Source: Cordia subcordata (Eukaryota; Streptophyta; Magnoliopsida; Boraginales; Cordiaceae). From it: DNA of 64,000 bases. A program made the position numbers and the translations under genes. The stretch covers positions 12,064,001 through 12,128,000 of the forward strand of contig JAPTOF010000003.1 of the NCBI GenBank assembly GCA_028554755.1, in the 5' to 3' direction. The notes below the pieces were generated by a model. The model was not told where the DNA came from, searched no databases, and saw only the letters and a program-made list of their open reading frames with translations. Shown piece after piece: positions 1-11,531 of the stretch (the stretch's first letter is position 1; every line of letters starts with the position of its first letter).

Positions 1-334
1 CGCTAATACTGGAACAAGATTCCCATTACCAACGCTCAAGTATCACTCTCCATCTTTGAACTTCCCACTGACATGCAGCCCCTGCAAGGAATTGCAAATA
101 TGATAAGGACTGCTTATATCTAATACATAGGTAGTAGAGTCTATGACACTGATGTTGCAAGGAGTAATTATATACATACCTTGCTGAGTAACTTGTTGCT
201 TTCTTCTAGGCATGTTTGGATCTAGGGACGCTAGATACTAAGGAAAATTCCTCTTCTAGTGTCCAAGTTTCTTGTAGAAGAAACACTGTACTTGGCTCTT
301 GTCAACCTTTTGCTTACGGGTTCTTGATCCCACC
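1..334 (-). pseudogene. Ty1/copia gag C-terminal end and start of protease (partial, broken)
   Basis: Read on the minus strand, one base out of phase with the gag ORF at 335-1030, this segment encodes a basic stretch, then a degenerate zinc knuckle (CFFYKKLGH, then a stop, then KRNFP) and then YVLDISSPYHICNSLQGL. The last string resembles the start of the plant copia protease/GAG-pre-integrase region, normally LDT-S-HIC. The knuckle has lost cysteines and its usual Trp is a TAG stop. Two more in-frame stops follow. The reading runs off the left edge, so RT, integrase and the 3' LTR should lie outside the window. Seen: knuckle remnant, stops, frame offset. Inferred: a dead gag-pol of the same element as the gag ORF. 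Confidence 0.75.
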
Positions 335-1030
335 TTAGGCTTTAGACGCATTTTTGTTTTTCTTCTTGCCTTTCTTAAAACCCTTGCATTTTGAGGATGA
401 GGAATCTCCCACTACATTAACAGGCTTTCTTAGAAGTTGGTTATCTTTCTCAAAAGTTTGGAATAGTCTTAGTAGCACGTGGTAGTTAACAACGTGCTTA
501 TTCATCTTGAACTGATTCAAGAAGGGAAGAAAAGATAGAGGCAACAAATTAAGAATGGCATCCTTGCCAAGCTGTTCCTGAAGTGGAAAGCCTAGCTTAG
601 CCAGCTTCTCGATGTTTTCTGTCATGTAAAATACATAATCCATGACAGGTGTACGTTCCTTAATCTTAACACTGAAAATAGCACATGAGGTTCTATATCT
701 CTCGGTATCATCCGATGTGCCAAATGACTCATTCAACGATTGAATAATAGCCTTAGGCTGTGAATCCCCAAACTTGTGACAAAACTCATCATTCATCGCA
801 GCCCCCATAATGTAGCGAACCGTGACTCTATCATCAAGCCATTTCTCATAGTGTCGATGATCCGCTACAGGTGCATTAACAGTAGGCTCTGAAGGTGCTA
901 GATCAATAAGAACATACAAGATACATTCATGTTCAAACACAATGTGCAACCTTCGACACCAGCTATCGAAGTTGGGCCCAGTGAGCTTATCACTGTCCAA
1001 TAGTGATCTTGAAGACAACGTGTTAGCCAT
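335..1030 (-). CDS. gag: Ty1/copia Gag (capsid, UBN2/retrotran_gag type)
   Basis: A 231-codon ORF starting at ATG (MANTLSSRSLLDSDKLTGPN). LTGPNFDSW near residues 17-24 is the standard N-terminus of plant copia Gag, and the mid region (EKLAKLGFPLQEQ, ILNLLPLSFLPFLNQF) matches the UBN2 capsid fold. Gag forms the cytoplasmic virus-like particle. The ORF ends in a lysine-rich tail (KGKKKNKNASKA) before the knuckle, which lies in another frame, so Gag is truncated relative to the usual 250-300 residues. It is the first ORF of a minus-strand element whose leader continues rightward and is interrupted at 3403. The family is clear. A functional product is unlikely because the knuckle is lost. Confidence 0.85.
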   Translation of the reverse strand: MANTLSSRSLLDSDKLTGPNFDSWCRRLHIVFEHECILYVLIDLAPSEPTVNAPVADHRHYEKWLDDRVTVRYIMGAAMNDEFCHKFGDSQPKAIIQSLNESFGTSDDTERYRTSCAIFSVKIKERTPVMDYVFYMTENIEKLAKLGFPLQEQLGKDAILNLLPLSFLPFLNQFKMNKHVVNYHVLLRLFQTFEKDNQLLRKPVNVVGDSSSSKCKGFKKGKKKNKNASKA

Positions 1031-2339
1031 TATATTTGCAAATAATCAACATAAAAAATAATAAATAATCAACTGTATATAATGGATAGATTAATTTTTC
1101 CAAAAGATATGGGCCAATATTTAATGGATCCTCTCACTATTTTGTTTAGACTGTTAGCCCCTACCTACAGCCCGAAGGGATTTCTGAAAAGTAAACCCCT
1201 TTAATGGGTGCTGAGATCTAAAATAATGTACATAGGCCTGACTGAGGTCGACCGACCTACAGACACCGCTTGATAGGTTCATAATCAATTATTTCCCCAA
1301 GCAACTCCCAGTATTTTGTTCTTTCCCAAATATCTCTTCAGTAGGACTAAGGTCTTCCACTGAAAAGTTCAGTTAGGTCAAACCATTAACATGAACTCCC
1401 ATGGTTTTCCTTCGACACCAATGAGTAGGCTCAACTAAGGTCAGACACCTACTCATTAGTCTGAAGGGATTCCAAGGGTTTCATTTAGTAAATAATAAGC
1501 ACTTGCAAGGTGGTTATGGGTTTTCCTAGTGTGGCCGATTAGAGCCATCATGGGTCACTCTATCATGCAAGGCCAAATTATTATATTTTAATTCTGGGAA
1601 ACCTAGACAAGCCTAAGCCTTTAACTTCTTGGTCTTTAATTCTTCATCTCAATCATATGCTAAAAACTACTAATTACATTATAATTAAGAAGAACTCATT
1701 CTAAAGGAGGGAATACATCACTTGGGATAGGGATTTTATAACCAGATTTAAGAGAAGGCTGAGCTCGTAGGCCCAATTTAAAAAACCCAAAAATTAATGA
1801 CAATAATTAATAAATAAAATGCACTAATAAACATGATATGCAAGCCCATTACCACATCATAATATGTCATACATCAAAATGAAAGAGCATAAATATTTTC
1901 ATGATTTTATTGCAAAATAATTAGATCAATTTTTTCAAATTAAATTGACCTTACCAAATAATTAAAACTTCTTTTAAATTATTTGGGGTCAAAATCTCAA
2001 TTTTGACAAATTAGAGAATTGTCCAATTAAATAAACTAATTTTGAGATTATTATGGTAAAAAAAATTTTTTTCACAGAATTTTAGGCCTACCCAATTAAT
2101 TAAAATCTTTTTTAAAAATTAATTGGGTGTCAAAAACATATTTTTGACTAGTAATAAATTTTAAAATAAATATCAAATATTTATTGCAAATGAAAAATCT
2201 ATTTTCAAATAAAATAGTTTGTGAGAAAATAAACAATTTATTTGTATGTACAAGCCAATTAACAATTAATAGATAATGTATGTATAGCTATAATTATTTA
2301 ATTAATCATACTAATTAAAGTATGTCTACAATCTACAAG

Positions 2340-2361
2340 ATATATATATATATATATATAA
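2340..2361. repeat. AT dinucleotide microsatellite
   Basis: About 11 uninterrupted AT units in the copia leader. Confidence 0.9.
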
Positions 2362-2520
2362 GCAAAAAGAACCTAGTACAACCAAATAAGCATGTAGCCA
2401 AGATGGTAAAAACACTAAAATGCTATATAATAGGTCTTGGCTTCCAAACATGGTGGGGACATATTTTAATTTCTTTTTATTTGAGACTGGAAAATGAACA
2501 TATAATTAAAAGAACACACA

Positions 2521-2640
2521 TTCCCCAACATGGCTTACCAGTAGCTGGCTGGTAAGAGTGAGCAAAGCACCAGCAAAAGGTATAGGTTTGATTCTCGCTG
2601 CCTACAAAAAATGCGTGTTTTTCTTATTGTTTTATTAATT
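2521..2640 (+). mobile_element. Possible tRNA-derived SINE head
   Basis: TAGCTGGCTGG at 2542-2552 fits the pol III box A consensus at about 9 of 11 positions, and GGTTTGATTCT at 2585-2595 fits box B at 9 of 11. The gap is 32 bases, the spacing seen in tRNA-derived SINEs. No acceptor stem or anticodon arm can be folded, so this is not a tRNA gene. The 3' limit is unclear and no flanking duplication was found. Could be chance. Confidence 0.3.
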
Positions 2641-3402
2641 GACTATGTGGAATAACAAAAGTAATGAATCAAATTCACTGATTAAGAGAGCCTAGTAGTA
2701 GGATTTGTAAGACACACAACCATATTTTAGTAGGCCATTTTGGTTCTAAACTTGTTGCCTACAAAAAAGAAACTATTTTTTTATTAGGTTTTAAAACAAA
2801 ATTTTCATCTTCTAAAAAGAACCCTAGCCGCCACCAACTGTCTACCATGGCCAAATCTTTGCTTCATAAAAACCTTTTTTTATATATTTTAGAATCACGT
2901 TCTTCTTCAAGATAGTGATGTTGGCCTTCAACGAGCATCACTGGCCTTAAAAATGGCCACCATGGCAGACCCATTAGAATCATTTTTTTTGGTGTCCTTT
3001 TTTCTCAAGAAGACAACCACCCATAGAACATACACAACCAGCTGAACATGCGTAAGAAGACATGTTGAGATAGGACGTAAGCAATTATCGCGGTAGCCAT
3101 TCCCGTGGAGAAAAGACTAACCCAATTTTTTTTAATTTTATTAATTAATAAAAACTGCCGTTGTTGAGATACCCATGACCATCAAAAAATTCTTGCATTC
3201 CCATCGTTACTATGGAAAACAAAACAAAAACAAGAAAAGGGTGAAAGGAAAAATGATAGGTTCGAAATCCTCAAAACAAATATATATTTTAAAAATTTTT
3301 TGCAATCCCATTGCGAACTTATTAAAAGAAAACAATTTACAGTTTCCAAACCCAGCCAAGTGTTTGGGCAAAGATATACAATTCAACAGAGTTAATGGGA
3401 CT

Positions 3403-5211
3403 TGATTTGTTGTGTTTTTGTGTATATTTGCATTGTTATTTGCCTATGTTTAAGAGGTATTAAGTGCTCAAAAAGATGCATTAATGTAATGCTTTTGATA
3501 AGAATAGGCTTAAGCGTAAACAATTGTACATATTGAGTTTAAGAGACAAATTGCTACACTAATTACTTGTTTTCAATGATTTAGGAGAACTTTGGGTTAA
3601 GATCGAAATTGAGCGATGAAAAGTGATAAAGATGGAAGATATACGGGTCAAAAACAGAAGATCGGAGGCCAGAAACACCAAGAATGGAGGAAGGAAATCA
3701 GCCAGACGATCACCTCTCCAGAGCCGGTCAACCTAGCCAGCCCAGGAAGCATCACCAAAAAAACCGGTCGACCGGCTAGGTCGACCTGCACCTCGTAAAA
3801 AGCTGATAGAAAAGCCCAATTTTTAGACTTAAAAAAGGGAATCTTTTTGACAATTTTAGAGAGGATCGTAACACAGCCTTCATACACGCACACACTTAAC
3901 CCTAGTCTCACCCACATCACACACACTCTCTCACACATTTCATCACCTTGAAGCAAGAGAATTTAGAGGGTTTCAACATTTGGATTCAAGTTGCTCAAGA
4001 GCTTTGTACAAGATTAGCTAGGATGAAAGGGCAGCTTCATAACTCTCTTTCATTCTATCTCTTATTATGATTGAGTAGACTTGTGCAGGGTGATTTAACT
4101 TATGTAATGGGTTAGCTATATATTCTTATGATATGGGATAAAATGGCTGAATATATACATGTTTGATTTTCTTGTTCAATTGGTTATTTTCTCATTCATG
4201 TCTAAGTGTTTGATTAAATGCCTAAATGAGAAGCATGTGTAGAAATTGAAGTCTATTTATTACTAAACACATTTAATCCATGCTATAATCGTGTCTATAT
4301 GTTTATATGTTGATGATATGAAGTGGGTAATGCTTATATTTATATCTATGTGTATATGTACATGCCTAGTAGCGAATATATGTTGATGATATGACTTTAA
4401 TAACGCATATATGTTGGTTGTTAATTGCTTCTAATGGTGTAATCCGAGCATGAAGATGATTGGTAGTTGAGTAGATGCTTTTATTCACAAACACCTTGGC
4501 CTAGAACATGTATGAATGTGCTATCAAGTCAAATCTCGCTGTAGTGACCTTAGAATGATGGTAAGTAATTAAGGGCTGGCCTGGGCTAAGTCTCCTTTGG
4601 CTTTAAATCAAACCAACAGGATTTAGGATTGGATTAGTCGACCTTAGCAGCACTGTATCTTGGCTTTAAATCTAACCAATGATTTATGTACTAGGGTAGG
4701 TTCATTCTAAGTCACATAGGAAGCAAATTGGTCACTCTTAAGGCCCTAGGTCATAAGGACCATGCCGTAGCTCTAGGAGGCACTGCCTAGGGACAGATCT
4801 GCACCGAGTCCTAGGGGCAAATCAAGACACTAATTTAGCAACCTAGTTAAGAGCAATTATGAAAATGAGCCATCATTCTTTAATCCCATAGCATTTGAGT
4901 ATAGAATCACCTATTCATAAGTTGAAGTCACCCTAACACCTTTTCATTTGTTAGTTCTTCCAGATTTGCTTGCCCTCCGCTTTCCATTCCCATAGTTTAG
5001 TTTAATTTGTTTTAGCTGGAGCTCCCGATCATCCAAAATCCCAAAAATAGATAGTTTAGGTTTCTTTTTTGGCACACTCTAGAACACGAATGTAGAACCC
5101 ATCTCCCAACATAGCCTCCCTATGGAATCAACCCTGCGTTTGTATGCACTTTACTACACCGATTCGTGCGCTTGTGGGTCTTTAGAGCTTACATTCAAAA
5201 GTCGACGATCA
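3403..5211 (+). repeat. 5' LTR of A1
   Basis: Starts TGATTTGTTGTG and ends GACGATCA just before the PBS. It matches the 3' LTR at 12488-14295 along its length. It holds the CCGGTCGACCGG palindrome near 3764-3775, a degraded TATA region (GATAGAAAAG near 3805), two TTTAAATC hairpin sites (near 4610 and 4670) and the CTAGGAGGC...CCTAGG block near 4771-4791. Confidence 0.92.
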
Positions 5212-5217
5212 AGTTTT

Positions 5218-5235
5218 TGGTGCCATTGCCGGGGA
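5218..5235 (+). other. Primer-binding site, tRNA-Asp type (A1)
   Basis: TGGTGCCATTGCCGGGGA, 16 of 18 matches to TGGCGCCGTTGCCGGGGA, the complement of the 3' end of plant tRNA-Asp. Both mismatches are transitions. Lies six bases after the LTR end. Confidence 0.88.
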
Positions 5236-5487
5236 GGTACGGTGGTTTGGATTCTTTGTTTATGTGTTTTGGTAGTTGCTTTTCTTGCTTTCTTTCTTTT
5301 TCTTTATAAGTTTGTTTAGTCTCTACTTATCTTGTTTATTGTTTATATTATCTTGCTTTAGTTTTTGGTTTATCTATTTCAACTTTTGTCTTTATTTTCA
5401 GTAGACTTTCTAGGATTATGCTTTATTTGCTGTAGTTTTAGGAATATTGAAGTTTTCAAGGGTTGAAGTGGCCGGAGTTAGGATAGT

Positions 5488-8077
5488 TTGTGTAAGATTG
5501 GTAGAAGATCCCTTAGAAATCCCGTAGTTCCACTTAATCCCGAAACCGATAGAATTACTAGACATTTTAGGAATTTAGGAGATCTTCATGAGGAGATGGC
5601 TAATACCAATCATCCTCTTAATCCTCGCAATCCCCCAATGAATCCCATTCCACCTCATGATCACCATGGGCATCATGCCTAAGGTCACCCACCTATAGAT
5701 GAGGAACCCAATCTTAGGCAATTCTTTCTCCCCGAAGCCTTTGAGCCTAATTTGGCTATTCAAATTCTAGGTTTTAGGAGACAAACTTTGAGATTAAGCC
5801 TAATATGTTGGCTATGCTTCCTTCCTTCTACAGGAGAAGTAATGAGAGTCCTTTAGATCATATCATTGATTTTGTTGAGATAAGTTCTACTCTCCATGTC
5901 CCCCAATGTTTCCTAAGAAGTCATACGTCTAAGATTGTTTCCTTCTCTTTAAGGACAAGGCTAGGGCTTGGTTGCCTTCCTTACCTAACGGTTGCATTAC
6001 TACATGGGCTGAGCTTCAATCTAAGTTCTTTCAAAAATTTTATCCCATGGCCAAGACGACTAACCTTAGGACTATCGTTATGACTTTGTCCCAACATGAT
6101 CTAGAATTCTTTCATGAGGCTTGGGAAAAGTTCAAGGATCTTCTTAGACAATGTCCACATCACGGGTATAGCAATCATGATCTATTGCAATATTTCTTTC
6201 AAGGTTTAAATGAACAAAATAGGAGATGGTCAATGTTGGCTTCGGTGGTGGCTTCTATCTTTTGAGATCGACCGATGCATGGGAGAAAATAGAGTTGATG
6301 GCTGAAAATTCTTTTCAAAATTTTTCCATGGAAAGATCTTGTTGGAAAGGCAACATGAGAAGTGTTGGTGAGGTTGGAGTTTCTTTAGATTTACCTGCTA
6401 AGGTGGAGGCTTTGACAAATAAGCTAGATCAATTCATTTCTTTATCTCTTTCATCCCAAGGTCATAGGACAAGTTCTATAGGTTCTTCTTCCACCCCTTT
6501 AGTTGTTGAAGTTTGTGCATTGTGTTCCGAGTCATCTCACGAAACCATAGCTTGCCCTTTACCTTCTCAATTTCCTGAATTCATGAAAAAGCAAGTGTGT
6601 GCCACACAAGGTTATTCTCGTGAGTATAATCCATACTTGACTCCAACCCAAAATTTTCTTGGAGACAAGGTCAGCAAGAGTCTAGTTCACTTCCTCAGGT
6701 TCTACCTCAGTAGCGACCCCGTCCTCGATATCCCCTAGGCTTCTATCATCTTAATCAACCCCGTTTCACTAATGCTCCTCAACCTCAGGCTTTACTTGCT
6801 CTTTCTAGTAGCCAACCTCCTAGTAATGACATGATGAAAATAATGTAGTTCATTCAGAACTAGGAACAGGAATTGGCAAAAAATATGCAGCAAATGGGGA
6901 GGTTTAAGGCACAATTGGGACAGATTGCTAGTCAGTTGAGCACTAGAGACCCTGAGAAATTGCCTTCTCAACTAGAGGTGAACCCTATAGTCCAGTCCTA
7001 TTCCTCCACCAATACCACTTATCCCTCTCAGGCCCAGGCTAAGGCCGTCACCACTCTTAGGAGCGGTAGGATAGTGGATAATAGGGTAGGAGTTGACGTT
7101 GCAGTGCCTACGCCTAGTGGTCCTTCTGAGTCTAGAGCACAACATAGTAGCCCTGTTGAAGGAAATTCTGGAGAGGGTCTTGTTGAGAGAGTTGAGCCTA
7201 CTAGAGACCATGGAGAGAGTAATACTTCCTGTCCACATTAGGAGGGAAAGAAGCCCACTGATGATTTCCATGTGGCTAGAGGTGTTGAGTCTAGAGTTCC
7301 CTTTCCATCCGCCTTAGAGAGGCATACACCTGGTGAGGATTTTTGGTTTTCCAAGGTTTTAGAGCATCTTAAGGACCTTAAGGTCAATCTTTCGTTAATA
7401 GATGCTATTCTTTCTATTCCCTCATATTCTAAATTCTTTAAGGATCTTTGTACAAGGAGGCATAGGTCATCGAACATTTCAAAAAAGGTGAGGCTTATGG
7501 AAAAGGTGAGTAGTATTTGTACTTCGGGCCTCCCACCCAAGATGAGTGACCCCAAAGCTTTCACTATTCCTTGTAGGATCTGAGAGACACAGATTGATTC
7601 CTGGTTAGATTTAGGATCTAGTGTGAATCTCATTCCCTACTCCCTCTATTAGCAGCTAAGTTTAGATATGTTGTCCCATTCACATTTACTCTTCAGCTAG
7701 CTGATAGGTCTGAACGTAGACTTAGGGGTGTGATAGAGGATGTTATGGTCCAAGTAGATGAGTTAGTGCACCTTGTTGACTTCATAGTGTTAGATATCGA
7801 TTTAGGACATGACTCTAGACATTCTACGCCCGTTCTTCTAGGTCGCCCCTTTCTTGCCATCGCAGATGCCATTATTCACTGTAGGTTGGAGTTATTGGAG
7901 ATGAAATTTGAGAATTTGAGGTCCACTATGAAGGTTGCTAAGGCGGTGAATAGGGCAAGTATAGGAGGAGAAGATGCAGAAGATGTAGAAGAATGCTTTA
8001 GAGTTGATGTGATTGATTCTTGTGTTAAGGATCTTGTAGAGAGAACTATGACCGATAGAAGAGATTTGAGGAATTGA
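5488..8077 (+). pseudogene. gag-pro: A1 gag-protease, broken
   Basis: Homology is continuous but spread over at least seven frame segments. The N-terminus (GRRSLRNP, RHFRNLGDL) is at 5488-5682 and ends at a TAA where sister copies have CAA. The capsid core is at about 5800-6265 (LQSKFFQKFYPMAKT, HDLEFFHEAWEKFKDLLRQCPHHG). One CCHC knuckle, CALCSESSHETIAC, lies at 6514-6555 with all four ligands. A Gln-rich coiled-coil linker follows at 6870-6960. The aspartic protease motif LDLGSSVNLIPYS lies near 7605-7645 and its C-terminal half (VDFIVLDIDLGHD, LLGRPFLA) at 7730-8077. The gag start aligns with the ATG of sister copies, but here that codon is AAG. Domain order and sequence are Athila-type. 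No full product is possible. Confidence 0.88.
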
Positions 8078-9870
8078 TGTCTAGCTTTGATTTAGACACC
8101 TTAGAGCGGAAATGTGTAGCTTCTACTTTGTTGATTAAGAGACATTTGATTGATAAGTCATTTGAGGTTAATCCTTCTACTCTCGATTCTATTGATGTCA
8201 GGTTGAGTCCCCCTTGGTGGAGCCTAGCCCCTCTTTAGAGCTCAAACCCCTTCTTGATCATTTGAAGTATGCATTCTAAGGCCTTAGTGAGACCCTTCCA
8301 GTCATCATTGCTTCCGATCTTTCTAGTGAGCAAGAAGAGTGTCTCTTAGAGGTTCTTAGGAAACATAGGAAGGCTATAGGGTGGAAAATTGATGATTTGA
8401 GAGGTATTGACCCTTCGGTTTGTATGCATCATATTCACCTTGAAGATAAAGCCATTCTTTCTAGGGAGGTGCAAAGGAGGCTAAATCCACACCTAAGTGA
8501 AGTAGTTAAGAAAGAGATCATTAAGCTTTTAGATGCAGGCATTATTTATCTGATCTTTGATAGTGAGTGGGTTAGCCCGATTCAAGTTTTTCCTAAGAAG
8601 TCTGGGATCACGGTCATCGAGAATAAGAGAGGACAGCTTATCCCTACACCTACTCCCACGGGATGGAGAGTTTGTATTGATTATAGGAAGCTCAACTCCA
8701 AAACTAGGAAGGATCATTTCCCATTGCCTTTTCTAGATCAGATTTTAGATAGAGTAGCTGGGCAGAGCTACAATTGTTTTCTAGATGGCTATTCGGGTTA
8801 TAATCAGATCCCCGTGTTTCTCGAGAACCAAGAGAAGACCACCTTTACTTGTCCCTATGGCACTTTTGCCTATAGAAGAATGCCCTACGATCTTTGTAAT
8901 GCCCCAGTGACTTTTCAGAGGTGTATGATGGCCATTTTTAGTGACATGATTGAGAGGCATTTAGAGATATTCATGGATGATTTCTCAGTCTTTGGTGATA
9001 GCTTTGAATAGTAGTTGAGTCACCTCTCTTTAGTCTTAGACCAATGTGTGGAGAAGAATTTAGTGTTAAGTTGGGAGAAATCCTACTTCATGGTGCAAAA
9101 TGGGATAGTGTTGGGTCATATAATTTCATCTAGTGGTATTCAAGTTGACCTGGCTAAGGTAGAATTGATTGAAAAGCTTTCTATCCCTAAGTGTGTCAAG
9201 GATATTAGTTCTAGGACATATAGGATTCTGCCATAGATTCATTAAGGATTTTAGCCATATTACACGTCCCTTGTCTAGGCTTCTACCACAAGATGTCCTT
9301 TTTGACTTTGATGATGAGTATGTTAGGGCTTTCAGTAGGCTTAAATCCTTATTGTCTACATCCCCGATTATCCAACCATCTGACTATAGTTTCCCATTTG
9401 ACGTCATGTGTGATACATCCGATTATGCGATAGGAGCTGTTTTAGGTCAAAGGAAGGATAAGTTGCCCTATATTATGTACTATGCTAGCAAGACTCTTGA
9501 TGATGCCCTTGACAAGTTTAGGTCATACATCCTAGGATCCAAAGTGATTGTCTACACCGATCATATGGCATTGAAGTATTTATTTCCAAGAAAGAGTCTA
9601 AGCCCTGCTTGATTAGGTGGTTGCTCCTCTTTCATGAATTTGACATCGAAATCCAGGATAAGAAGGGTAGAGAAAATTTAGTTGCAGATCATCTTTCCCG
9701 TCTTGTTTGCGAGTCTTCTAGTGATCCATTCCCTTTTCATGATTCATTTCCCGATGAGCAATTGTTTTCCATCTCTCATCACACACCTTGGTTTGCTTAT
9801 ATTGTCAATTATCTTGCCACAGGGCATTTTCCTTCCCATTGGGACAAGAGAGAAAGAGATAGGTTCCTAG
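8078..9870 (+). pseudogene. pol: A1 linker, reverse transcriptase and RNase H, broken
   Basis: A linker (8078-8396) leads into a 204-codon open RT block at 8397-9011. It contains GWRVCIDYRKLN, FLDGYSGYNQIPVF and the catalytic IFMDDF (residues 191-196, FMDD replacing YVDD). The usual RMPFGLCNAP reads RMPYDLCNAP, a Gly-to-Asp change. A TAG at 9009 stops it where sister copies encode DECLSH. RT continues at 9015-9236, then shifts frame. RNase H follows at about 9169-9612 ([28 protein letters not shown]), with about 60 bases lost near 9507 that normally encode EAQKNYTTAEKELLAV. The 9609-9870 segment encodes the connection to integrase ([23 protein letters not shown]). Reverse transcription of the element RNA was its role. 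This copy is inactive. Confidence 0.88.
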
Positions 9871-11068
9871 CACTACTTAGGCATTTCTTTTGGGAGGATC
9901 CTTATCTTTTAAAGTGTGTACGGATCAAATGATTCGTCGGTGTGTGCTCGAGGATGAGTTTGAGAGCATTTTGAGCATGTGTCATGATGAGAGGTGTGGG
10001 GGTCATTTCATTGGAAAGAAGACCGTCGCCAAGGCCTTGCAATGTAGATTAGGGATGTCCAAGAATATTGCAAAAAGTGTTTTAGATGTCAATAATCTAG
10101 GTCCATCTCTAGGAGAAACATGATGCCTTTATCCAATATTCTTCCATATGAGTTATTTGATGTTTAGGGTATAGATTTCAAGAATCCATTTCCACCTTCC
10201 TTTGGGTACCAACACATTTTAGTAGCCATTGATTATGTGTCCAAGTGGGTTGAGGCAATTCCCACATGCACTAATGACCATAGAGTAGTGGTTAAATTTA
10301 TCAAAGAGAACATTTTCTCTAGATTTGGAGTCCCTAGGGTCTTGATTAGTGATGAGGGTTTGCATTTTTGCCATAGGACTTTAGAGGCCTTGTGAGAAGA
10401 TATTCAGTCACCCATAAGGTAGCTACTCCTTATCACCCGCAAACTAGTAGACAAGTAGACGTGTCCAATAGGGAGATCAAGCACATTTTAGAGAAAACGG
10501 TTAGGCCCGATAGGAGAGATTGTTCTATTAGGCTAAATGATGCTTTGTGGGCTTACCGCACGACCTTTAAGACTCCTATTGGTATGTCTCCATATAGGTT
10601 GGTTTATGGGAAAGCTTGTCACTTGCCGGTAGAGCTTGAGCATAGAGCTTATTGGGCCATCAAGGCCTTAAATTTTGATTTGGCAAGAGCGGGTGAGAAA
10701 AAAGGAAATTAGACCTCGCGAAATTGGAAGAGCTTAGATTTGAGGTGTATGAGAATGCCAAACTTTATAAGGATAGGATGAAGAAAATCCATGATAAACA
10801 CATTACTAAGAAATCATTCTCTCCCTCTGATAAAGTTTGATTGTTTAACACACGATTGAAACTCTTCCCAGGAAAGCTCAAGACAAGATGGTATGGTCCA
10901 TATGAGGTGTTAGTTGCCTACCGTTTTGGAGCGGTCAAGATTAAAGATTTAAAGGATGGCCGAGAGTTAATGGTGAATGGGCAATGCCTGCAGCGTGCAT
11001 ATGATCTGAGTATGGCTCGTATGGAGGTTTTAATGCTTCAGGATCCCATTTATGGAAGTCGAAGATAA
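9871..11068 (+). pseudogene. pol: A1 integrase, broken
   Basis: The zinc-binding N-domain is at 9890-10120 (MCHDERCGGHF keeps both His, while the CKKC-CQQ part is frameshifted). In the core the first catalytic Asp is in GIDF near 10172, directly after a TAG replacing Trp. The second is in ISDEGLHF near 10355. The third acidic residue reads [10 protein letters not shown] near 10456 where sister copies have [10 protein letters not shown], so the DD35E glutamate is Asp here. The C-terminal part is in separate frames (10392-10712 and 10841-11068: LKTRWYGPYEVLVAYRFGAVKIKDL, then MLQDPIYGS). This domain would insert cDNA into chromosomes. Stops and the Glu-to-Asp change rule out activity. Confidence 0.88.
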
Positions 11069-11108
11069 GTTGGTGTTTGCCAGGCTGACGGCATGGTGGT
11101 TAGCGCTA

Positions 11109-11124
11109 TTAGGAGGCAACCTAG
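11109..11124 (+). other. Conserved 3' hairpin, loop AGGCAA (A1)
   Basis: TTAGG-AGGCAA-CCTAG; the stem closes with a U.G wobble where sister copies have C-G. Lies about 40 nt past the end of the pol frame. Confidence 0.7.
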
Positions 11125-11495
11125 GTTTAATTTTGTAATTTTTCATTTGTTTCACTTTCTTTCCTTTTTATCTTCTTTCTTTTTCTTTCATCCACATCAA
11201 TGTGTTGAATCCCGATCCTTTGTCCTATAAGATACATCATTACTTATTATTGCACATGCCAATGCAAGCATGCAGAAGCAATACTATTAATCTTGTTTTT
11301 TTTTTGTGAGTGTTTGTGAATTGTAACTCACAGGATTAGTAGTATGGTGATTTATCATTGGCATGGAAAGCTTTAAAGAAGATGCAAGGTTGTATCTATC
11401 CTTTCTCCACTCGTTCCCCATGTTTTTACCCCATCCCCACCACCCTTACTTGCTTTGTAATGCCAATTTGCTTGTTTATATGTTTTGATCTATTT

Positions 11496-11531
11496 GCTTG
11501 AGGACAAGCAAAGTTTAGGTTCAGGGGTGTG
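11496..11531 (+). promoter_or_regulatory. Internal polypurine-tract-like motif (A1)
   Basis: GCTTGAGGACAAGC (5-bp stem, AGGA loop), then AAAGTTTAGGTTCAGGGG. Nearly the same as the motif that precedes the 3' LTR, 957 nt downstream. Confidence 0.6.

Larger units (their letters stand above)
1031..3402 (-). other. Copia 5' leader, first part (non-coding)
   Basis: AT-rich DNA without a credible gene, between the copia gag start and the insertion point of A1. I read it as the untranslated leader of the minus-strand copia element, continued at 14296-14537 next to its PBS and LTR. It holds an AT microsatellite, AT-rich hairpins (for example CCAATTAATT...AATTAATTGG near 2095-2130) and a tRNA-like box A/box B pair near 2542-2595. 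The joined leader would be about 2.6 kb, which is long, so it may hold an older insertion. Assignment rests on orientation, the PBS to the right and a decayed duplication at the A1 ends. Confidence 0.55.

Noticed and set aside
2521..2600. tRNA gene
   Set aside because: Box A and B resemble pol III promoters but no acceptor, D, anticodon or T arm folds.
3648..3956. 102-codon minus-strand ORF in an LTR
   Set aside because: Antisense to the LTR promoter region. Similar frames appear at the same LTR place in other copies (38515-38835, 62743-63066) but without shared starts or domains.
7238..7633. 131-codon minus-strand ORF
   Set aside because: Antisense shadow of A1 gag-protease linker coding sequence. 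Equivalent shadows occur opposite the same region in A4 and A5 (32934-33233, 28350-28565).
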